Positions 8,740-18,532 of a stretch of DNA of 64,000 nt are shown one piece after another. The stretch's first letter is position 1. The number at the start of each line of letters is the position of its first letter. This DNA is from Moraxella oblonga NBRC 102422 (GTDB lineage: Bacteria; Pseudomonadota; Gammaproteobacteria; Pseudomonadales; Moraxellaceae), in assembly GCF_001598275.1 (NCBI RefSeq), contig NZ_BCYQ01000008.1, forward strand, positions 32,266 through 96,265, read 5' to 3'. The notes beneath the pieces were generated by a model that saw only the letters and a program-made list of their open reading frames with translations, ran no database searches and was not told the DNA's origin. The position numbers were made by a program, and so were the translations under genes.

Positions 8740-9732
8740 ATGACTACACCAGCTTTAAAAATATCCAACCTTAAAAAAACATATCCTAATGGATTTACTG
8801 CCCTAAAAGGCGTGGATTTGACCGTACCACAAGGCGAATTTTTTGCTCTTTTGGGAGCAAATGGGGCAGGCAAATCTACAATGATTGGAATTATCAGCTC
8901 ACTTTTCCCCCAAACAGATGGTAAGGTGGAGATTTTTGGTGTGGATTTGCAACAAAATCCTAGCCTTGCCAAATCACATTTGGGTGTCGTTCCCCAAGAA
9001 TTTAATTTTAACCAATTTGAAAACTGCTTTGATATTTTAATCACCCAAGCAGGTTATTATGGCATAAAAAAATCAGATGCCATTGGACGAGCTGAATTTT
9101 TGTTAAAAGAATTGGGACTTTGGGAGAAGCGTTTTAATAAATCTCGTTCGCTGTCTGGGGGTATGAAAAGACGGCTAATGATTGCTCGTGCTTTAATGCA
9201 CCGTCCTCGCCTATTGATATTGGACGAACCCACCGCAGGTGTAGATATTGAATTACGCCGTTCTATGTGGGATTTTATGAAAGAGATTAACAAACAAGAA
9301 GGCACGACCATTATTTTAACCACCCATTATTTAGAAGAAGCGGAGCAGTTGTGCAAATATATCGCCATATTAAATCATGGTGAGATTTTGATTAATACAG
9401 ACATGAAATCTCTATTGACTCAACTGTCATTAGAGACTTTTGTTTTTGATTTAAAAGATGAATTAAATACATTGCCGACATTTAAAAATATCGTCCAAGC
9501 AAGATTGGCCGATGATAAAACATTGGAAATTACATTAAATAAAGAGCAAAATCTAAATCATGTATTTTGTCAATTCCATGAGTTGAATATTGAAATTGTG
9601 AGTATGAGAAATAAAAATAATCGTTTAGAAGAATTATTTATGGGGGTGGTGGATAGTCATTTTTACAATACAAAAATGAATGGTGAGATAAAAAATAACA
9701 ACAATTCAAGTCATGGGGAAAGTTATGAATAA
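8740..9732 (+). CDS. ABC transporter ATP-binding protein (ABC-2 exporter type)
   Basis: About 330 residues. Walker A is GANGAGKST, the signature is LSGGMKRR, Walker B plus D-loop is LLILDEPTAGVD, and the H-loop histidine is in TTHYLEEAEQL. The pattern is that of YadG/CcmA-like exporter ATPases with a ~100-residue C-terminal extension. The frame is open to a GTG at 8677; the ATG at 8740 starts just before the conserved ALKISNLKKTYPNG and is preferred. The gene overlaps the permease by 8 bp, implying translational coupling. Confidence 0.93.
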   Translation: MTTPALKISNLKKTYPNGFTALKGVDLTVPQGEFFALLGANGAGKSTMIGIISSLFPQTDGKVEIFGVDLQQNPSLAKSHLGVVPQEFNFNQFENCFDILITQAGYYGIKKSDAIGRAEFLLKELGLWEKRFNKSRSLSGGMKRRLMIARALMHRPRLLILDEPTAGVDIELRRSMWDFMKEINKQEGTTIILTTHYLEEAEQLCKYIAILNHGEILINTDMKSLLTQLSLETFVFDLKDELNTLPTFKNIVQARLADDKTLEITLNKEQNLNHVFCQFHELNIEIVSMRNKNNRLEELFMGVVDSHFYNTKMNGEIKNNNNSSHGESYE

Positions 9733-10495
9733 TCAACTAACTGCTTTTAATACTCTATTATTTAAAGAGATTAAACGTATTTTACGTATTTGGCCCCAGA
9801 CTTTGTTGCCTCCTGTTATTACCATGACGCTGTATTTTGTGATATTTGGTCAAATGATTGGTTCTCGTGTCGGTGAAATGGGTGGGGTGAGCTATATGCA
9901 GTTTATTGTGCCGGGTTTGATTATGATGTCGGTGATTACTAACAGTTATTCTAATGTGGTTTCGTCATTTTTTAGCACCAAATTTCATGGCAGTATTGAT
10001 GAGTTTTTGGTATCGCCCATTTCCAAACATACGATATTACTAGGTTATGTGGCAGGTGGGGTATTTCGTGGGCTTGCGATTGCACTTATTGTGAGTATGG
10101 TGGCGTTATTTTTTACCCAATTATCAATCAGCCATTTTGGTATTATGGTATTAACCATTTTTGGTACATCTGTATTATTTTCATTGGGCGGTTTTATCAA
10201 TGCTATTTTTGCACGTTCATTTGATGATATTTCTATTGTCCCTAGCTTTATTTTAACACCATTGACTTATTTGGGTGGCGTGTTTTATTCTTTGGAAAAT
10301 TTATCACCTTTTTGGCAAAATCTATCATTACTAAATCCGATTGTTTATATGGTTAATGCCTTTCGTTATGGCATTTTGGGGCATTCTGATGTCAATGTTG
10401 GTTATTCATTATTGGCAATTTTAATTTTTTGTGTGATTTTTTATGGCGTTGCTTATCAGTTGTTAAAAGATGGTAGACGCATTCGTATTTCTTAA
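9725..10495 (+). CDS. ABC-2 type transporter permease
   Basis: About 256 residues with six predicted membrane helices. It is a YadH-like ABC-2 permease that pairs with the preceding ATPase. Characteristic stretches are the N-terminal FNTLLFKEIKRILRIWPQTLLPP, the SYMQFIVPGLIMM helix, FHGSIDEFLVSPIS, and the C-terminal LNPIVYMVNAFRYG. The ATG at 9725 is preceded by GGGGAAAG; the in-frame ATG at 9713 lies before that site and is less likely. Substrate unknown. queF follows after 20 bp, so this may be one operon. Confidence 0.92.
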   Translation: MNNQLTAFNTLLFKEIKRILRIWPQTLLPPVITMTLYFVIFGQMIGSRVGEMGGVSYMQFIVPGLIMMSVITNSYSNVVSSFFSTKFHGSIDEFLVSPISKHTILLGYVAGGVFRGLAIALIVSMVALFFTQLSISHFGIMVLTIFGTSVLFSLGGFINAIFARSFDDISIVPSFILTPLTYLGGVFYSLENLSPFWQNLSLLNPIVYMVNAFRYGILGHSDVNVGYSLLAILIFCVIFYGVAYQLLKDGRRIRIS

Positions 10496-10515
10496 TTGAT
10501 AAAAGAGTAGATATT

Positions 10516-11373
10516 ATGAGTATTCATGGTGTGCTGGGAGAGAATACAATCTATCCAAAAACTTATGACCCTAGTATTTTATATCCCATTTCACGCATGA
10601 AGGGGCGAGATGAGATTTTAAAAGATACGGGATTTGATTTTTGTGCATTTGGCGATGAATTAAAAAACGGTATGGATATGTGGCAAGCCTTTGAGATTTC
10701 TTGGTTAAATCCCATTGGTGTTTCACAAGTGGCAATGGGGCGTTTTTATATACCAGCCACTTCACCAAATATCGTAGAATCCAAATCCTTAAAATTGTAT
10801 CTTAATAGCCTAAATTTTAGTAAATTTAAAAACACCCAAGAAGTGGCATATGTTATTAAAAATGATTTGTCCAAGTGTGTGGGTGCCGATGTGGGCGTGG
10901 AAATTATTGGTTTAGATGATACTAAGTTAAATATCGTCAAGCCGATAGGTATTTGTATTGATGGCGTTTTGGATAATTTGGTTGATGAGATTATCTTGAC
11001 CGATGATATTGATGGTACTTTTTTAAAAAATGCCCGACAAGGAGAATTAAGACAATACCAATTTTACAGTAATTTGTTGCGTTCAAATTGCCCTGTTACC
11101 AATCAGCCTGATTGGGGTACAATACAGATTGATATGACTGGTGTATATGAATTAAATTATGGTGATTTTTTAAAATACATTTTATCATTTAGGCAACATA
11201 ATGGATTTCATGAGCAATGTGTAGAGCGAATATTTGCTGATTTGATGATACATTTTAAACCAACTTCTTTAAAAGTACTTGCTAATTATACCAGACGTGG
11301 AGGGATTGATATTAATCCTATACGAGTGTTTTGTGCTAATGTTGATAGAATTGACAGAGTGATAAGACAATAA
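10516..11373 (+). CDS. queF: NADPH-dependent 7-cyano-7-deazaguanine reductase
   Basis: Reduces preQ0 to preQ1 in queuosine biosynthesis. It has 285 residues, the size of the long bimodular (type II, E. coli-like) form. Diagnostic are ESKSLKLYLNSLNFSKF (the QueF motif), and SNLLRSNCPVTNQPDWG with the active-site cysteine that forms a thioimide with preQ0. A later FLKYILSFRQHNGFHEQCVE also fits the family. The spacing behind the ABC permease leaves no room for a preQ1 riboswitch. Confidence 0.97.
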   Translation: MSIHGVLGENTIYPKTYDPSILYPISRMKGRDEILKDTGFDFCAFGDELKNGMDMWQAFEISWLNPIGVSQVAMGRFYIPATSPNIVESKSLKLYLNSLNFSKFKNTQEVAYVIKNDLSKCVGADVGVEIIGLDDTKLNIVKPIGICIDGVLDNLVDEIILTDDIDGTFLKNARQGELRQYQFYSNLLRSNCPVTNQPDWGTIQIDMTGVYELNYGDFLKYILSFRQHNGFHEQCVERIFADLMIHFKPTSLKVLANYTRRGGIDINPIRVFCANVDRIDRVIRQ

Positions 11374-11386
11374 ACTCATTTTCAAA

Positions 11387-12709
11387 TCAAAATACTAAAT
11401 TCACCGCCAATCCGCCCAGCACCGATTTGGCAAAATACATATCCACATGAGCCTGCTCACAGACTGCTCTGACCATAGCTAGCCCAAGCCCTGTACCGTT
11501 GCTGTCGCTTGTGTCGGAGCGGTTGCTGTCGGATAGACGTACAAATGGCTCAAAGACTTTTTGATAATCGCTAGGAGCAATGCCTTGACCACTGTCATGG
11601 ATTTGTAGGATTTTTTTGGATTTGGGAGAATTGTTGCCCTGACCGATGACGGGTGTTGCTCCTGCTGGGAGTTTTTGCCCAAGAGAAATGCTGATGTTGC
11701 CACCTGTTTGGGTGTAGAGCGTGGCATTTTGGAGTAGGTTTTTGATGAGTTGTAGCAGAGGGGTAGGTGCGACATTGACCACAAAATCCGCCTCTATGTC
11801 CGTGTCAATCGTGATGTGTTTGTCGTGAATGATGGGTAGTAAAAATCCTACCGCATCTTTGATGGCATTCGCCATGCTTGTGGGTGTATCGCTTATGGTG
11901 CTGGCATTTAGACGAGCAAGTGTTAGAAGTTCGTCAATGAGTTTTTGATTCTTGGCGATGGTGTCGGTCAGTTTGGCAAGTCCTGTTTTGATTTTGTCCA
12001 AATCGGTTTGATTGTGAAGGCGTTGTACTTGCAAAGAAATGGCAGTCAAAGGCGAACGTAGTTCGTGTGATGCGTCAGCGATAAAGCGTTTTTGGGTATC
12101 TATGTCGTGTTTGGCTTTGTCTAAAAGCCCATTCATGGCAATGGCAAAGGGTAGGATTTCTTTGGGGAAATGATTCAAATCAAGAGGGGATAAATCGTGT
12201 GGTTGGCGATGACTGATGGCTTTGGTGGTCTGTCTCACAGGGCGAAAACACCACCAAATCATGAGTGGTAGCACCAACATCAACATCACACTCACCACCA
12301 ATATCGGCAGTAGAGAGTGCATGGCGGAGATGGTTGCCAGTTCGTTTTGTCCGTCTAGGGGTTGGCGAATGATGATGCTTTTGCCATTATCTATAAGATG
12401 ATAGAGATAAAAATGCTCGCCGTCTATCGTGCGACTGCTAAAACCTGCGGGAATGGCGTTTAGTTCGTGATTGGGTGTGGTAAATACATCAATCCAAAGA
12501 CCACTTTCATCACTTACTTGATAATAGCTTTGTGGTTTGATGTCCATTTCGGATAAAGCGATTGCCATGTTTTCTAAATATTCATCAAACAGCTCACGGC
12601 TTTGGTGATGACTGCCAAAAAACGCCAACACGCCTGAGATGATGGCGGTCATGATGAGTGTGGCGGTGGTGGTGGTAACAATACGAGCAAGTAGAGAGCG
12701 GTTATTCAT
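11387..12709 (-). CDS. Sensor histidine kinase (QseC-like)
   Basis: Inner-membrane kinase of 440 residues. The first membrane helix is at about 10-32 and the second at about 132-155, enclosing a periplasmic sensor of ~100 residues. The HisKA H-box FIADASHELRSPLTA is at about 207-221. The N-box (LLQLIKNLLQNAT) and G-boxes (DSGQGIAPSDY, GTGLGLAMVRAV) of the HATPase domain follow. The organisation resembles QseC/TctE-type sensors; the signal is unknown. The start overlaps the response-regulator stop by 8 bp. Last gene of the minus-strand run that begins with rapA. Confidence 0.93.
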   Translation of the reverse strand: MNNRSLLARIVTTTTATLIMTAIISGVLAFFGSHHQSRELFDEYLENMAIALSEMDIKPQSYYQVSDESGLWIDVFTTPNHELNAIPAGFSSRTIDGEHFYLYHLIDNGKSIIIRQPLDGQNELATISAMHSLLPILVVSVMLMLVLPLMIWWCFRPVRQTTKAISHRQPHDLSPLDLNHFPKEILPFAIAMNGLLDKAKHDIDTQKRFIADASHELRSPLTAISLQVQRLHNQTDLDKIKTGLAKLTDTIAKNQKLIDELLTLARLNASTISDTPTSMANAIKDAVGFLLPIIHDKHITIDTDIEADFVVNVAPTPLLQLIKNLLQNATLYTQTGGNISISLGQKLPAGATPVIGQGNNSPKSKKILQIHDSGQGIAPSDYQKVFEPFVRLSDSNRSDTSDSNGTGLGLAMVRAVCEQAHVDMYFAKSVLGGLAVNLVF

Positions 12710-13361
12710 GGCTTAGATACCAACCCAGACCACGCATATTTTTAATGGTGTTTTGTCCGATTTTTTTGCGTAAACCATAAATCAAAAATTCTACCGCATT
12801 GCTCTCAACCTCCATGCCAAATCCATATAGGCGGTCTTCAAGGTCGGCTTTGGATAGTACTTTGTCAGGGTGGGTCATAAAAGACAAAAGTAGCGTGTAT
12901 TCTTTGGCGGTTAGGTTTAGTGGGGCATTGTCCAACAAAGCACGTTTTTTGGTGGTGTCTAGGGAGAGTTTGCCAAATGTCAAAAGATTGTCTGCCTTGC
13001 CCTGCCCACGCCTGATGAGTACTCGCATTCGGGCAAATACTTCACCCAAATCAAAAGGTTTGATGACATAATCATCCGCCCCAGCGTCCAATCCTTGTAT
13101 GCGTGCCGACACTTCATCTCTGGCGGTCAAAATAAGCACAGGTACGTTATTGCCCTCTGTGCGTAATGTACGTAGCACTGTCATGCCATCTACTTTTGGT
13201 AAGCCTAAATCTAAAAGCACCATGTCATAAGGCTGGGCATGTAGGGCGGTGAGTGCCTGCGAGCCGTCTTTTACCCAATCTACTGTATAAGCCTCGTCTG
13301 TCAAGGCTTCGGCAAAAACCTCACCAATCATTTTATCATCTTCAACCAGTAACACACGCAT
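12702..13361 (-). CDS. OmpR-family response regulator (QseB-like)
   Basis: About 219 residues. The receiver domain has acidic VEDD, the phosphoacceptor Asp in MVLLDLGLPKVDG, Thr in LILTARDE, and Lys in DYVIKPFDLGE. The C-terminal OmpR winged helix (LNLTAKEYTLLLSFM and EFLIYGLRKKIG) binds DNA. An upstream in-frame codon at 13385 would overlap murI; the ATG at 13361, preceded by GGAATAA, starts directly at MRVLLVEDDK and is chosen. It is coupled to the downstream kinase gene. Confidence 0.94.
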   Translation of the reverse strand: MRVLLVEDDKMIGEVFAEALTDEAYTVDWVKDGSQALTALHAQPYDMVLLDLGLPKVDGMTVLRTLRTEGNNVPVLILTARDEVSARIQGLDAGADDYVIKPFDLGEVFARMRVLIRRGQGKADNLLTFGKLSLDTTKKRALLDNAPLNLTAKEYTLLLSFMTHPDKVLSKADLEDRLYGFGMEVESNAVEFLIYGLRKKIGQNTIKNMRGLGWYLSHE

Positions 13362-13366
13362 TAACT

Positions 13367-14209
13367 TTATTCCGTTTCTTGCCAAAAAATTGGTTCAACC
13401 GTCTCATTTATCAAACCATAAATGGTTGCCAGCAGTTCATCGTCAAGACGAGTGGCGTAAAGCTGGGTAGGTATGGTATTTGGGGTGTTGTTTGCGATAC
13501 CAAATAGAGTAAGGAGGGATTGTACTCGTTTGGCAATGGCAACGCCAGAGTCAATCAAGTGGATATTTAGGTTGTTTTTTTTAATATATTCTTGTAAAAA
13601 ATTTTTAAAAAATGGATAATGCGTACACCCAAGTACAATCACATCTATGTTGTTATTTGCCCATATTTGGGTTTGTTTGATGAGGAGATTGGCAACTTGG
13701 CTATCAATGGGCATACCATTTTCCACCCAAGGAACAAGAGTTGGTTCAAAATGTTTGTGAACGGTGATGTTTTTTGGGGTGGCAACATCATCAATGACTT
13801 CATTGAGCAGGCGACCATTTAGAGTGGCACGAGTAGCCAGTACAGCGATTTGGCAAGTTTGTGTCAACTCGCAGGCAGGTTTGACAGCAGGGACTAGTCC
13901 GACGATAGGGACGCTACAACGTTCACGCAGGACACTTAGGGCATAGGCAGAAGCACTGTTACAGGCAATGACAATAAGTTTACAACCACGTTTGCACAGG
14001 CGTGCGACCGCTTGTAGGGTTAAGAGTAGGATTTCTTCGCCAGATTTGTTGCCGTAGGGGACGTTGGCGGTGTCAGCATAGTAGATAAAACGTTCGTTTG
14101 GCAAAGCCTGTTTTAGATGTAAATATACCGACAGTCCGCCCACCCCAGAGTCAAAAACACCAATGGGGGCGGTTTTATCGTTGGCAAAATCAGGATGCTG
14201 AGTAATCAT
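13367..14209 (-). CDS. murI: Glutamate racemase
   Basis: Makes D-glutamate for peptidoglycan stem peptides. It has 280 residues. Both catalytic cysteine regions are present: IACNSASAYAL (first Cys, about residue 80) and VLGCTHYPFF (second Cys, about residue 191). The N-terminal GVFDSGVGGLSV and YADTANVPYG motifs are typical. It sits 5 bp upstream of the response-regulator gene, so a cell-wall enzyme and a two-component system may be cotranscribed, together with the CHMI-like gene and rapA upstream. Confidence 0.96.
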   Translation of the reverse strand: MITQHPDFANDKTAPIGVFDSGVGGLSVYLHLKQALPNERFIYYADTANVPYGNKSGEEILLLTLQAVARLCKRGCKLIVIACNSASAYALSVLRERCSVPIVGLVPAVKPACELTQTCQIAVLATRATLNGRLLNEVIDDVATPKNITVHKHFEPTLVPWVENGMPIDSQVANLLIKQTQIWANNNIDVIVLGCTHYPFFKNFLQEYIKKNNLNIHLIDSGVAIAKRVQSLLTLFGIANNTPNTIPTQLYATRLDDELLATIYGLINETVEPIFWQETE

Positions 14210-14233
14210 CGGACATTCGTATCACACAATTCT

Positions 14234-14590
14234 TTATATAATCGCTTTTTGGTAATGGGGCGACAGTTCGGTGAGATTGACAGTGTATTGGACGTTTTGG
14301 TGGGTTTTGCCAATTGTTTTTTGTAGCACATTCATCACACGCTCCACCAAATCCGCCTTGATGTCATCAGTGCGACCTGCCATGATGGCTAGATGTGCCA
14401 CCACAAAATGCTCACCATCACCTGCCCCAAGTCCTATCAAACTTCCATTGGCGTGATAAAGGCGAGTTTTGATGTCTTTGCTATGTTTAAACTGACCACT
14501 TTCAAATAGGGTGGTATTTAATTGTAGTAGCAAATCACCTTCATTGGCTATCTGTAAATTTTGGGAAAATTCTAAGGTTACATGGGGCAT
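14234..14590 (-). CDS. 5-carboxymethyl-2-hydroxymuconate isomerase-like protein (tautomerase superfamily)
   Basis: About 118 residues. Begins MPHVTLEFSQN, placing the catalytic proline directly after the initiator Met, as in CHMI and other tautomerases. The central RTRLYHA-like segment (KTRLYHANGSLIGLG) and the HFVVAHLAIMAGR block fit the CHMI family of homoprotocatechuate degradation. No other hpa genes are near, so its true substrate is uncertain. The start at 14590 is supported by AAAGGAC; a longer frame to 14671 lacks conserved sequence. It lies between rapA and murI in the same direction. Confidence 0.8.
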   Translation of the reverse strand: MPHVTLEFSQNLQIANEGDLLLQLNTTLFESGQFKHSKDIKTRLYHANGSLIGLGAGDGEHFVVAHLAIMAGRTDDIKADLVERVMNVLQKTIGKTHQNVQYTVNLTELSPHYQKAII

Positions 14591-14609
14591 GGGTTGTCCT
14601 TTTTTTGGT

Positions 14610-17462
14610 TTAGTTGGGCTTGACCGCCACCAATACTCGGATACTGTCAGGTACAAGCGATAGATGAGCAAACGCAGAAATGCCTTCTTGTTTCATGTCG
14701 TGCAGTGCCTGAATTTCGTCATCACGGACATTGGGATTGATGGCTTGTAGACGAGTAAGGCGACTGATTTCTTTATCCAAATAGTCGCCAAATTGCATAC
14801 TGGCACTTTGTCCAATGTCGGCAAGCTGTCCACCTGCTAGGGTTTTGGCTTGTTGGGCAAGCTCACTAATGATGGTTTGGCGTGCCTTGATAACTTGACG
14901 AGCTTTGGCTTTTTCTAGGCGTTCAATGAGTGGTAGTAGCTTGTCGGTGGTGGCAATGTTTGTCAAATCACTGCCATTTTCGGCAAGTAATACCCTGATG
15001 ATTTGTTTGGGTAGATAAGCCGATAGGTTAAGATGAGCTGGGGCAACAACCTCCACCCTAAACTGACTTTCTACCATGAGCGTGCCTTGTGGTATGGCAG
15101 ATGAACGTAATAAGGCAACTTGGGTGTTACCAAACGTGCCTGATTTTATCATCTCAATGATGGCACTGATGAATGGATGTTCTAAGGTCATGTAGGCAAT
15201 GTCTTCACGCACCAGTGCCTGATGGCGATCAAAAGTGAGTGTCATGCCATTTTCGTCAATAGGCAAGTTCTCAACACCCGTCCCTTCGGTCTGACTGCCA
15301 TCTATGGGGTGAATGACCCATGTACCATCTCTTTGTACGCTATAATCAAGCCCCACTGCATCTAGGTAGCTTTCCAAAAATCTAGGCAATAGTGGTGTGT
15401 CATCAAGCTCACGCATGGCATGACAGATACGTCCTGCCACACTAGGACGGCAAGAGTTGTATTCTAACAGGCGGTCTCGTCCGTTTTGGAGTTCGTTTTC
15501 CAAATCAATCCGTAAGGCGGTCGCTTGGGCGACAAGTTTGGCAAATTCATCAACTGTGCCTTGCCCTTCAAGTAGGGGTTTTAATTCACCGATAAAATGT
15601 TCTTGGACGGTTTGGGCGGTGGGGCTGATGTGGTTAAAGATGTTGAGAGCGTGGTCATACCAGTGATACAGGCGTTCTTGGGCAGTGCCAACCACAAAGG
15701 GGACGTGTAGGGTGATTTGCCCTGTTTGACCGATACGATCAAGCCGTCCGATACGTTGCTCTAAGGTGTCAGGATTGGCAGGCAAATCAAACAAAATAAG
15801 GTCTTGGGCAAATTGGAAGTTGCGTCCTTCTGAACCAATCTCTGAGCAAAGTAGGATTTGAGCACCATGTGTGTCAGCAAAGTAGGCGGCAGCTTGGTCT
15901 CTTTCTAGCAAATCCATTTGTTCGGTAAAAATGGCGGTTTTAATGCCAGCATGTAGGCGTAGCACAGCCTCTAAACTCTCAATCGTTGCTCCAGAGCGGG
16001 CGATGAGTAGGACTTTTTTGTGTTTTAGGTCATTTTTTAGAATGCTGATGAGCCAGTTGACTCGTGGGTCGGCTTCCAACCATGAACCGTCAGGAAAACG
16101 TTCCTCGCCCCACAGTTGTTCACGCAACTTACCGTTGGTATAGGGGGTGTTTTGCCATGCACTAGGTAACGGCAACGGATAAGGAATGGGACTTCTGCCA
16201 AAAAATCCCTGTACACTATCACGAGTATTTCTAAAAAGTACACGTCCCGTCCCATGACGGTCTAAAATTTCGTTTAATGCCATGTGGCGAGTGCGGTCGT
16301 TGTCGTTGATGTCAGAAAGTTTGTCTTCGTCAAGTCCGATAAGTCCTGCTATGGCACGGATTTGTTTTTCGCTTAAAAACTCGTTATCAATCAAGGTGGT
16401 GGCGACATTTGCAACATCACCAAAACTGTCTTGGCTTGCCAAAAAATCATCCAAATCATCAAAACGATGTGGGTCAAGCAAACGCAAACGTGCAAAATGA
16501 CTCTCCATGCCAAGCTGTTCTGGCGTGGCGGTGAGCAATAGCACGCCTTTGATGATGTGAGCCAAACTCTCAATCAACTCATATTTGTCATTGCCACCCA
16601 CATCGCTATCCCAAGCCAGATGATGAGCTTCGTCCACCACAAGCAGGTCAAAACCTGAGGCGTAGGCTTGTTCGTACAAATCAGCATGGTCAAGCAGTAA
16701 GTCAATGCTTGCGATGATGAGATGTTCGGTGTCAAAGACGTTTTGGTTGGGGTTATGCTCTTTGATAGAGGCGGTGCGTACAAGGTCAAAAATGGCAAAA
16801 TCCAGATTAAAACGGCGTTTAAGTTCAATCATCCATTGGTATTGTAGACTGTCTGGCACTAGGATAAGCACACGTTTTGCCTTGCCTGTAATGAGCTGTT
16901 GGTGGACGATAAGTCCTGCTTCGATGGTTTTGCCAAGTCCAACCTCGTCTGCCAGTAGCACACGAGGGTGCATACGCTTGCCAACTTCATGGGCAATGTA
17001 TAGCTGATGGTTGATGATGTCTACCCTTGCACCAATCAGACCACGCAGAGGCTGACGTGAATGAATGGCAGATAGTTTTAGTACGTCTTGGCGTAGGTTG
17101 TACCATTCGCTGTTCTCAATACGTCCAGCCAGTAGGCGTTCTAGGGGTTTGGCAAGCGTGATATTTGCCCCAAGTCGTGTCTCCATGAGGGTTTTGCCAC
17201 AGGTGAGATGATATTTCATGACACCAGAGATTTCTTCGCAGTGCGAGACGATAAATTCGTTGCCGTCTTGGTCTTTGATGATATCGCCCACCCCAAACAC
17301 GACCCGAGAGAGTAAGGCAGAGGCTTTGGCGTAGACACGAGTTTCTTGGCTTTGGGGAAATAAAATATGAACAGAGCGTTCATCCATGTCAATGATAACC
17401 CCAAGCCCAAGGTTACTTTCGGTGTCGGAGAGATAACGCTGACCGATGGCAAATTGATTCAT
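14610..17462 (-). CDS. rapA: RNA polymerase-associated ATPase RapA (SWI2/SNF2)
   Basis: Recycles RNA polymerase by remodelling post-termination complexes. It has 950 residues, near the E. coli length of 968. N-terminal Tudor-like domains occupy about 1-110. Helicase motifs are ADEVGLGKTIEAGLI (I), DLLVVDEAHHLAW (II, DEAH), LLLTATP (III), and in the second RecA lobe EIGSEGRNFQFAQ and EQRIGRLDRIGQTG (V, VI). A C-terminal coiled segment includes LERLEKAKARQ. It heads the minus-strand run into the isomerase, murI and the two-component genes. Confidence 0.96.
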   Translation of the reverse strand: MNQFAIGQRYLSDTESNLGLGVIIDMDERSVHILFPQSQETRVYAKASALLSRVVFGVGDIIKDQDGNEFIVSHCEEISGVMKYHLTCGKTLMETRLGANITLAKPLERLLAGRIENSEWYNLRQDVLKLSAIHSRQPLRGLIGARVDIINHQLYIAHEVGKRMHPRVLLADEVGLGKTIEAGLIVHQQLITGKAKRVLILVPDSLQYQWMIELKRRFNLDFAIFDLVRTASIKEHNPNQNVFDTEHLIIASIDLLLDHADLYEQAYASGFDLLVVDEAHHLAWDSDVGGNDKYELIESLAHIIKGVLLLTATPEQLGMESHFARLRLLDPHRFDDLDDFLASQDSFGDVANVATTLIDNEFLSEKQIRAIAGLIGLDEDKLSDINDNDRTRHMALNEILDRHGTGRVLFRNTRDSVQGFFGRSPIPYPLPLPSAWQNTPYTNGKLREQLWGEERFPDGSWLEADPRVNWLISILKNDLKHKKVLLIARSGATIESLEAVLRLHAGIKTAIFTEQMDLLERDQAAAYFADTHGAQILLCSEIGSEGRNFQFAQDLILFDLPANPDTLEQRIGRLDRIGQTGQITLHVPFVVGTAQERLYHWYDHALNIFNHISPTAQTVQEHFIGELKPLLEGQGTVDEFAKLVAQATALRIDLENELQNGRDRLLEYNSCRPSVAGRICHAMRELDDTPLLPRFLESYLDAVGLDYSVQRDGTWVIHPIDGSQTEGTGVENLPIDENGMTLTFDRHQALVREDIAYMTLEHPFISAIIEMIKSGTFGNTQVALLRSSAIPQGTLMVESQFRVEVVAPAHLNLSAYLPKQIIRVLLAENGSDLTNIATTDKLLPLIERLEKAKARQVIKARQTIISELAQQAKTLAGGQLADIGQSASMQFGDYLDKEISRLTRLQAINPNVRDDEIQALHDMKQEGISAFAHLSLVPDSIRVLVAVKPN

Positions 17463-17582
17463 GATTGACCTATTTTTATATATTTGTAAAAACCCTTTAT
17501 TTTACTAAAATTTCATCAAATTAACATCTTTTTTTGATAAAATTATGAGTAAATCAACTTTTTAAAATTTAAAGGTATACAC

Positions 17583-18470
17583 ATGCAAACACTGGCTCAT
17601 ACGGTAGGTAATACACCCCTTGTTCGTCTTATGCGATTGGCAGATGATGTTAATGCTGATATTTTTGCCAAACTAGAAGGGAATAATCCAGCAGGCTCTG
17701 TCAAGGATCGCCCCGCCTTTAACATGATTAACGAAGCCCAAAAACGTGGGCAAATCCGTCAAGGCGACACGCTTATTGAGGCAACCTCTGGCAATACAGG
17801 CATCGCTTTGGCTATGGTTTCTGCCATGCTGGGTTATAAAATGACTCTCATCATGCCAAAAAACTCCACCCAAGAACGCAAAGATGCCATGCGTGCTTAT
17901 GGAGCGACGTTGATAGAAGTGGAAAATATGGAGGTGGCACGAGATTTGGCAAGACAAATGCAATCGGACGGCAAGGGTGTGGTACTAGACCAATTCAACA
18001 ACGATGATAACTGGAAGGCTCATTATCACGGCACCGCCCCTGAGATTTGGGAACAGACGGATGGCAAAATCACTCATTTTGTCAGCTCTATGGGAACGAC
18101 AGGGACGATTATGGGGGTTTCTAAATTTTTAAAACAAAAAAATCCCGCCATTCAAATCATCGGTCTGCAACCGTCAGACGGCTCAAACATTGCAGGGATT
18201 CGCCGTTGGTCGCCTCAATATCTGCCCAAGATTTTTGATGATAAATACATTGACCAAATCATTGACATCAACCAACAAGATGCCGAAAACTATATGCGAC
18301 ATTTGGCACGCACCGAAGGGATTTTTTGTGGGGTGTCAAGCGGTGGGGCAGGTTTTGCCAGCTATCAAATCGCCAAAACCATCAAAGCAACTAACCCTCG
18401 TGCTGTCATCGTCTTTGTCGTCTGTGATAGAGGGGATAGATATTTGTCAACAGGGCTTTTTGGGGTATAA
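17583..18470 (+). CDS. cysM: Cysteine synthase B
   Basis: PLP enzyme converting O-acetylserine plus sulfide (or thiosulfate) to cysteine (or S-sulfocysteine). It has 295 residues, the CysM length. The PLP lysine is in NPAGSVKDRPA (about residue 41), the phosphate loop is TSGNTGIALA, and SMGTTGTIMG and GVSSGGA follow. The EIWEQTDGKITHFVSS region and the short C-terminus favour CysM over CysK. AAAGGTAT lies before the ATG. It is divergent from rapA. Confidence 0.95.
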   Translation: MQTLAHTVGNTPLVRLMRLADDVNADIFAKLEGNNPAGSVKDRPAFNMINEAQKRGQIRQGDTLIEATSGNTGIALAMVSAMLGYKMTLIMPKNSTQERKDAMRAYGATLIEVENMEVARDLARQMQSDGKGVVLDQFNNDDNWKAHYHGTAPEIWEQTDGKITHFVSSMGTTGTIMGVSKFLKQKNPAIQIIGLQPSDGSNIAGIRRWSPQYLPKIFDDKYIDQIIDINQQDAENYMRHLARTEGIFCGVSSGGAGFASYQIAKTIKATNPRAVIVFVVCDRGDRYLSTGLFGV

Positions 18471-18477
18471 TGTCATA

Positions 18478-18512
18478 AAAGCCCAAAAAGATTTGGTTGG
18501 GTTTATTTTTTT
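18478..18512 (+). terminator. Terminator after cysM
   Basis: AAGCCCAA / TTGGGTTT stem (one G-T pair) then a run ending ATTTTTTT, 8 bp after the cysM stop. Confidence 0.7.
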
Positions 18513-18532
18513 GATGAATGATTTTATGAGTA

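Noticed and set aside
10440..10515. preQ1 riboswitch before queF
   Set aside because: Only 20 bp separate the permease stop and the queF start, and no aptamer-like pairing is seen.
14610..17462. Several plus-strand ORFs opposite rapA
   Set aside because: They are out-of-frame shadows of a well-conserved gene and have no recognisable domains or ribosome-binding sites.
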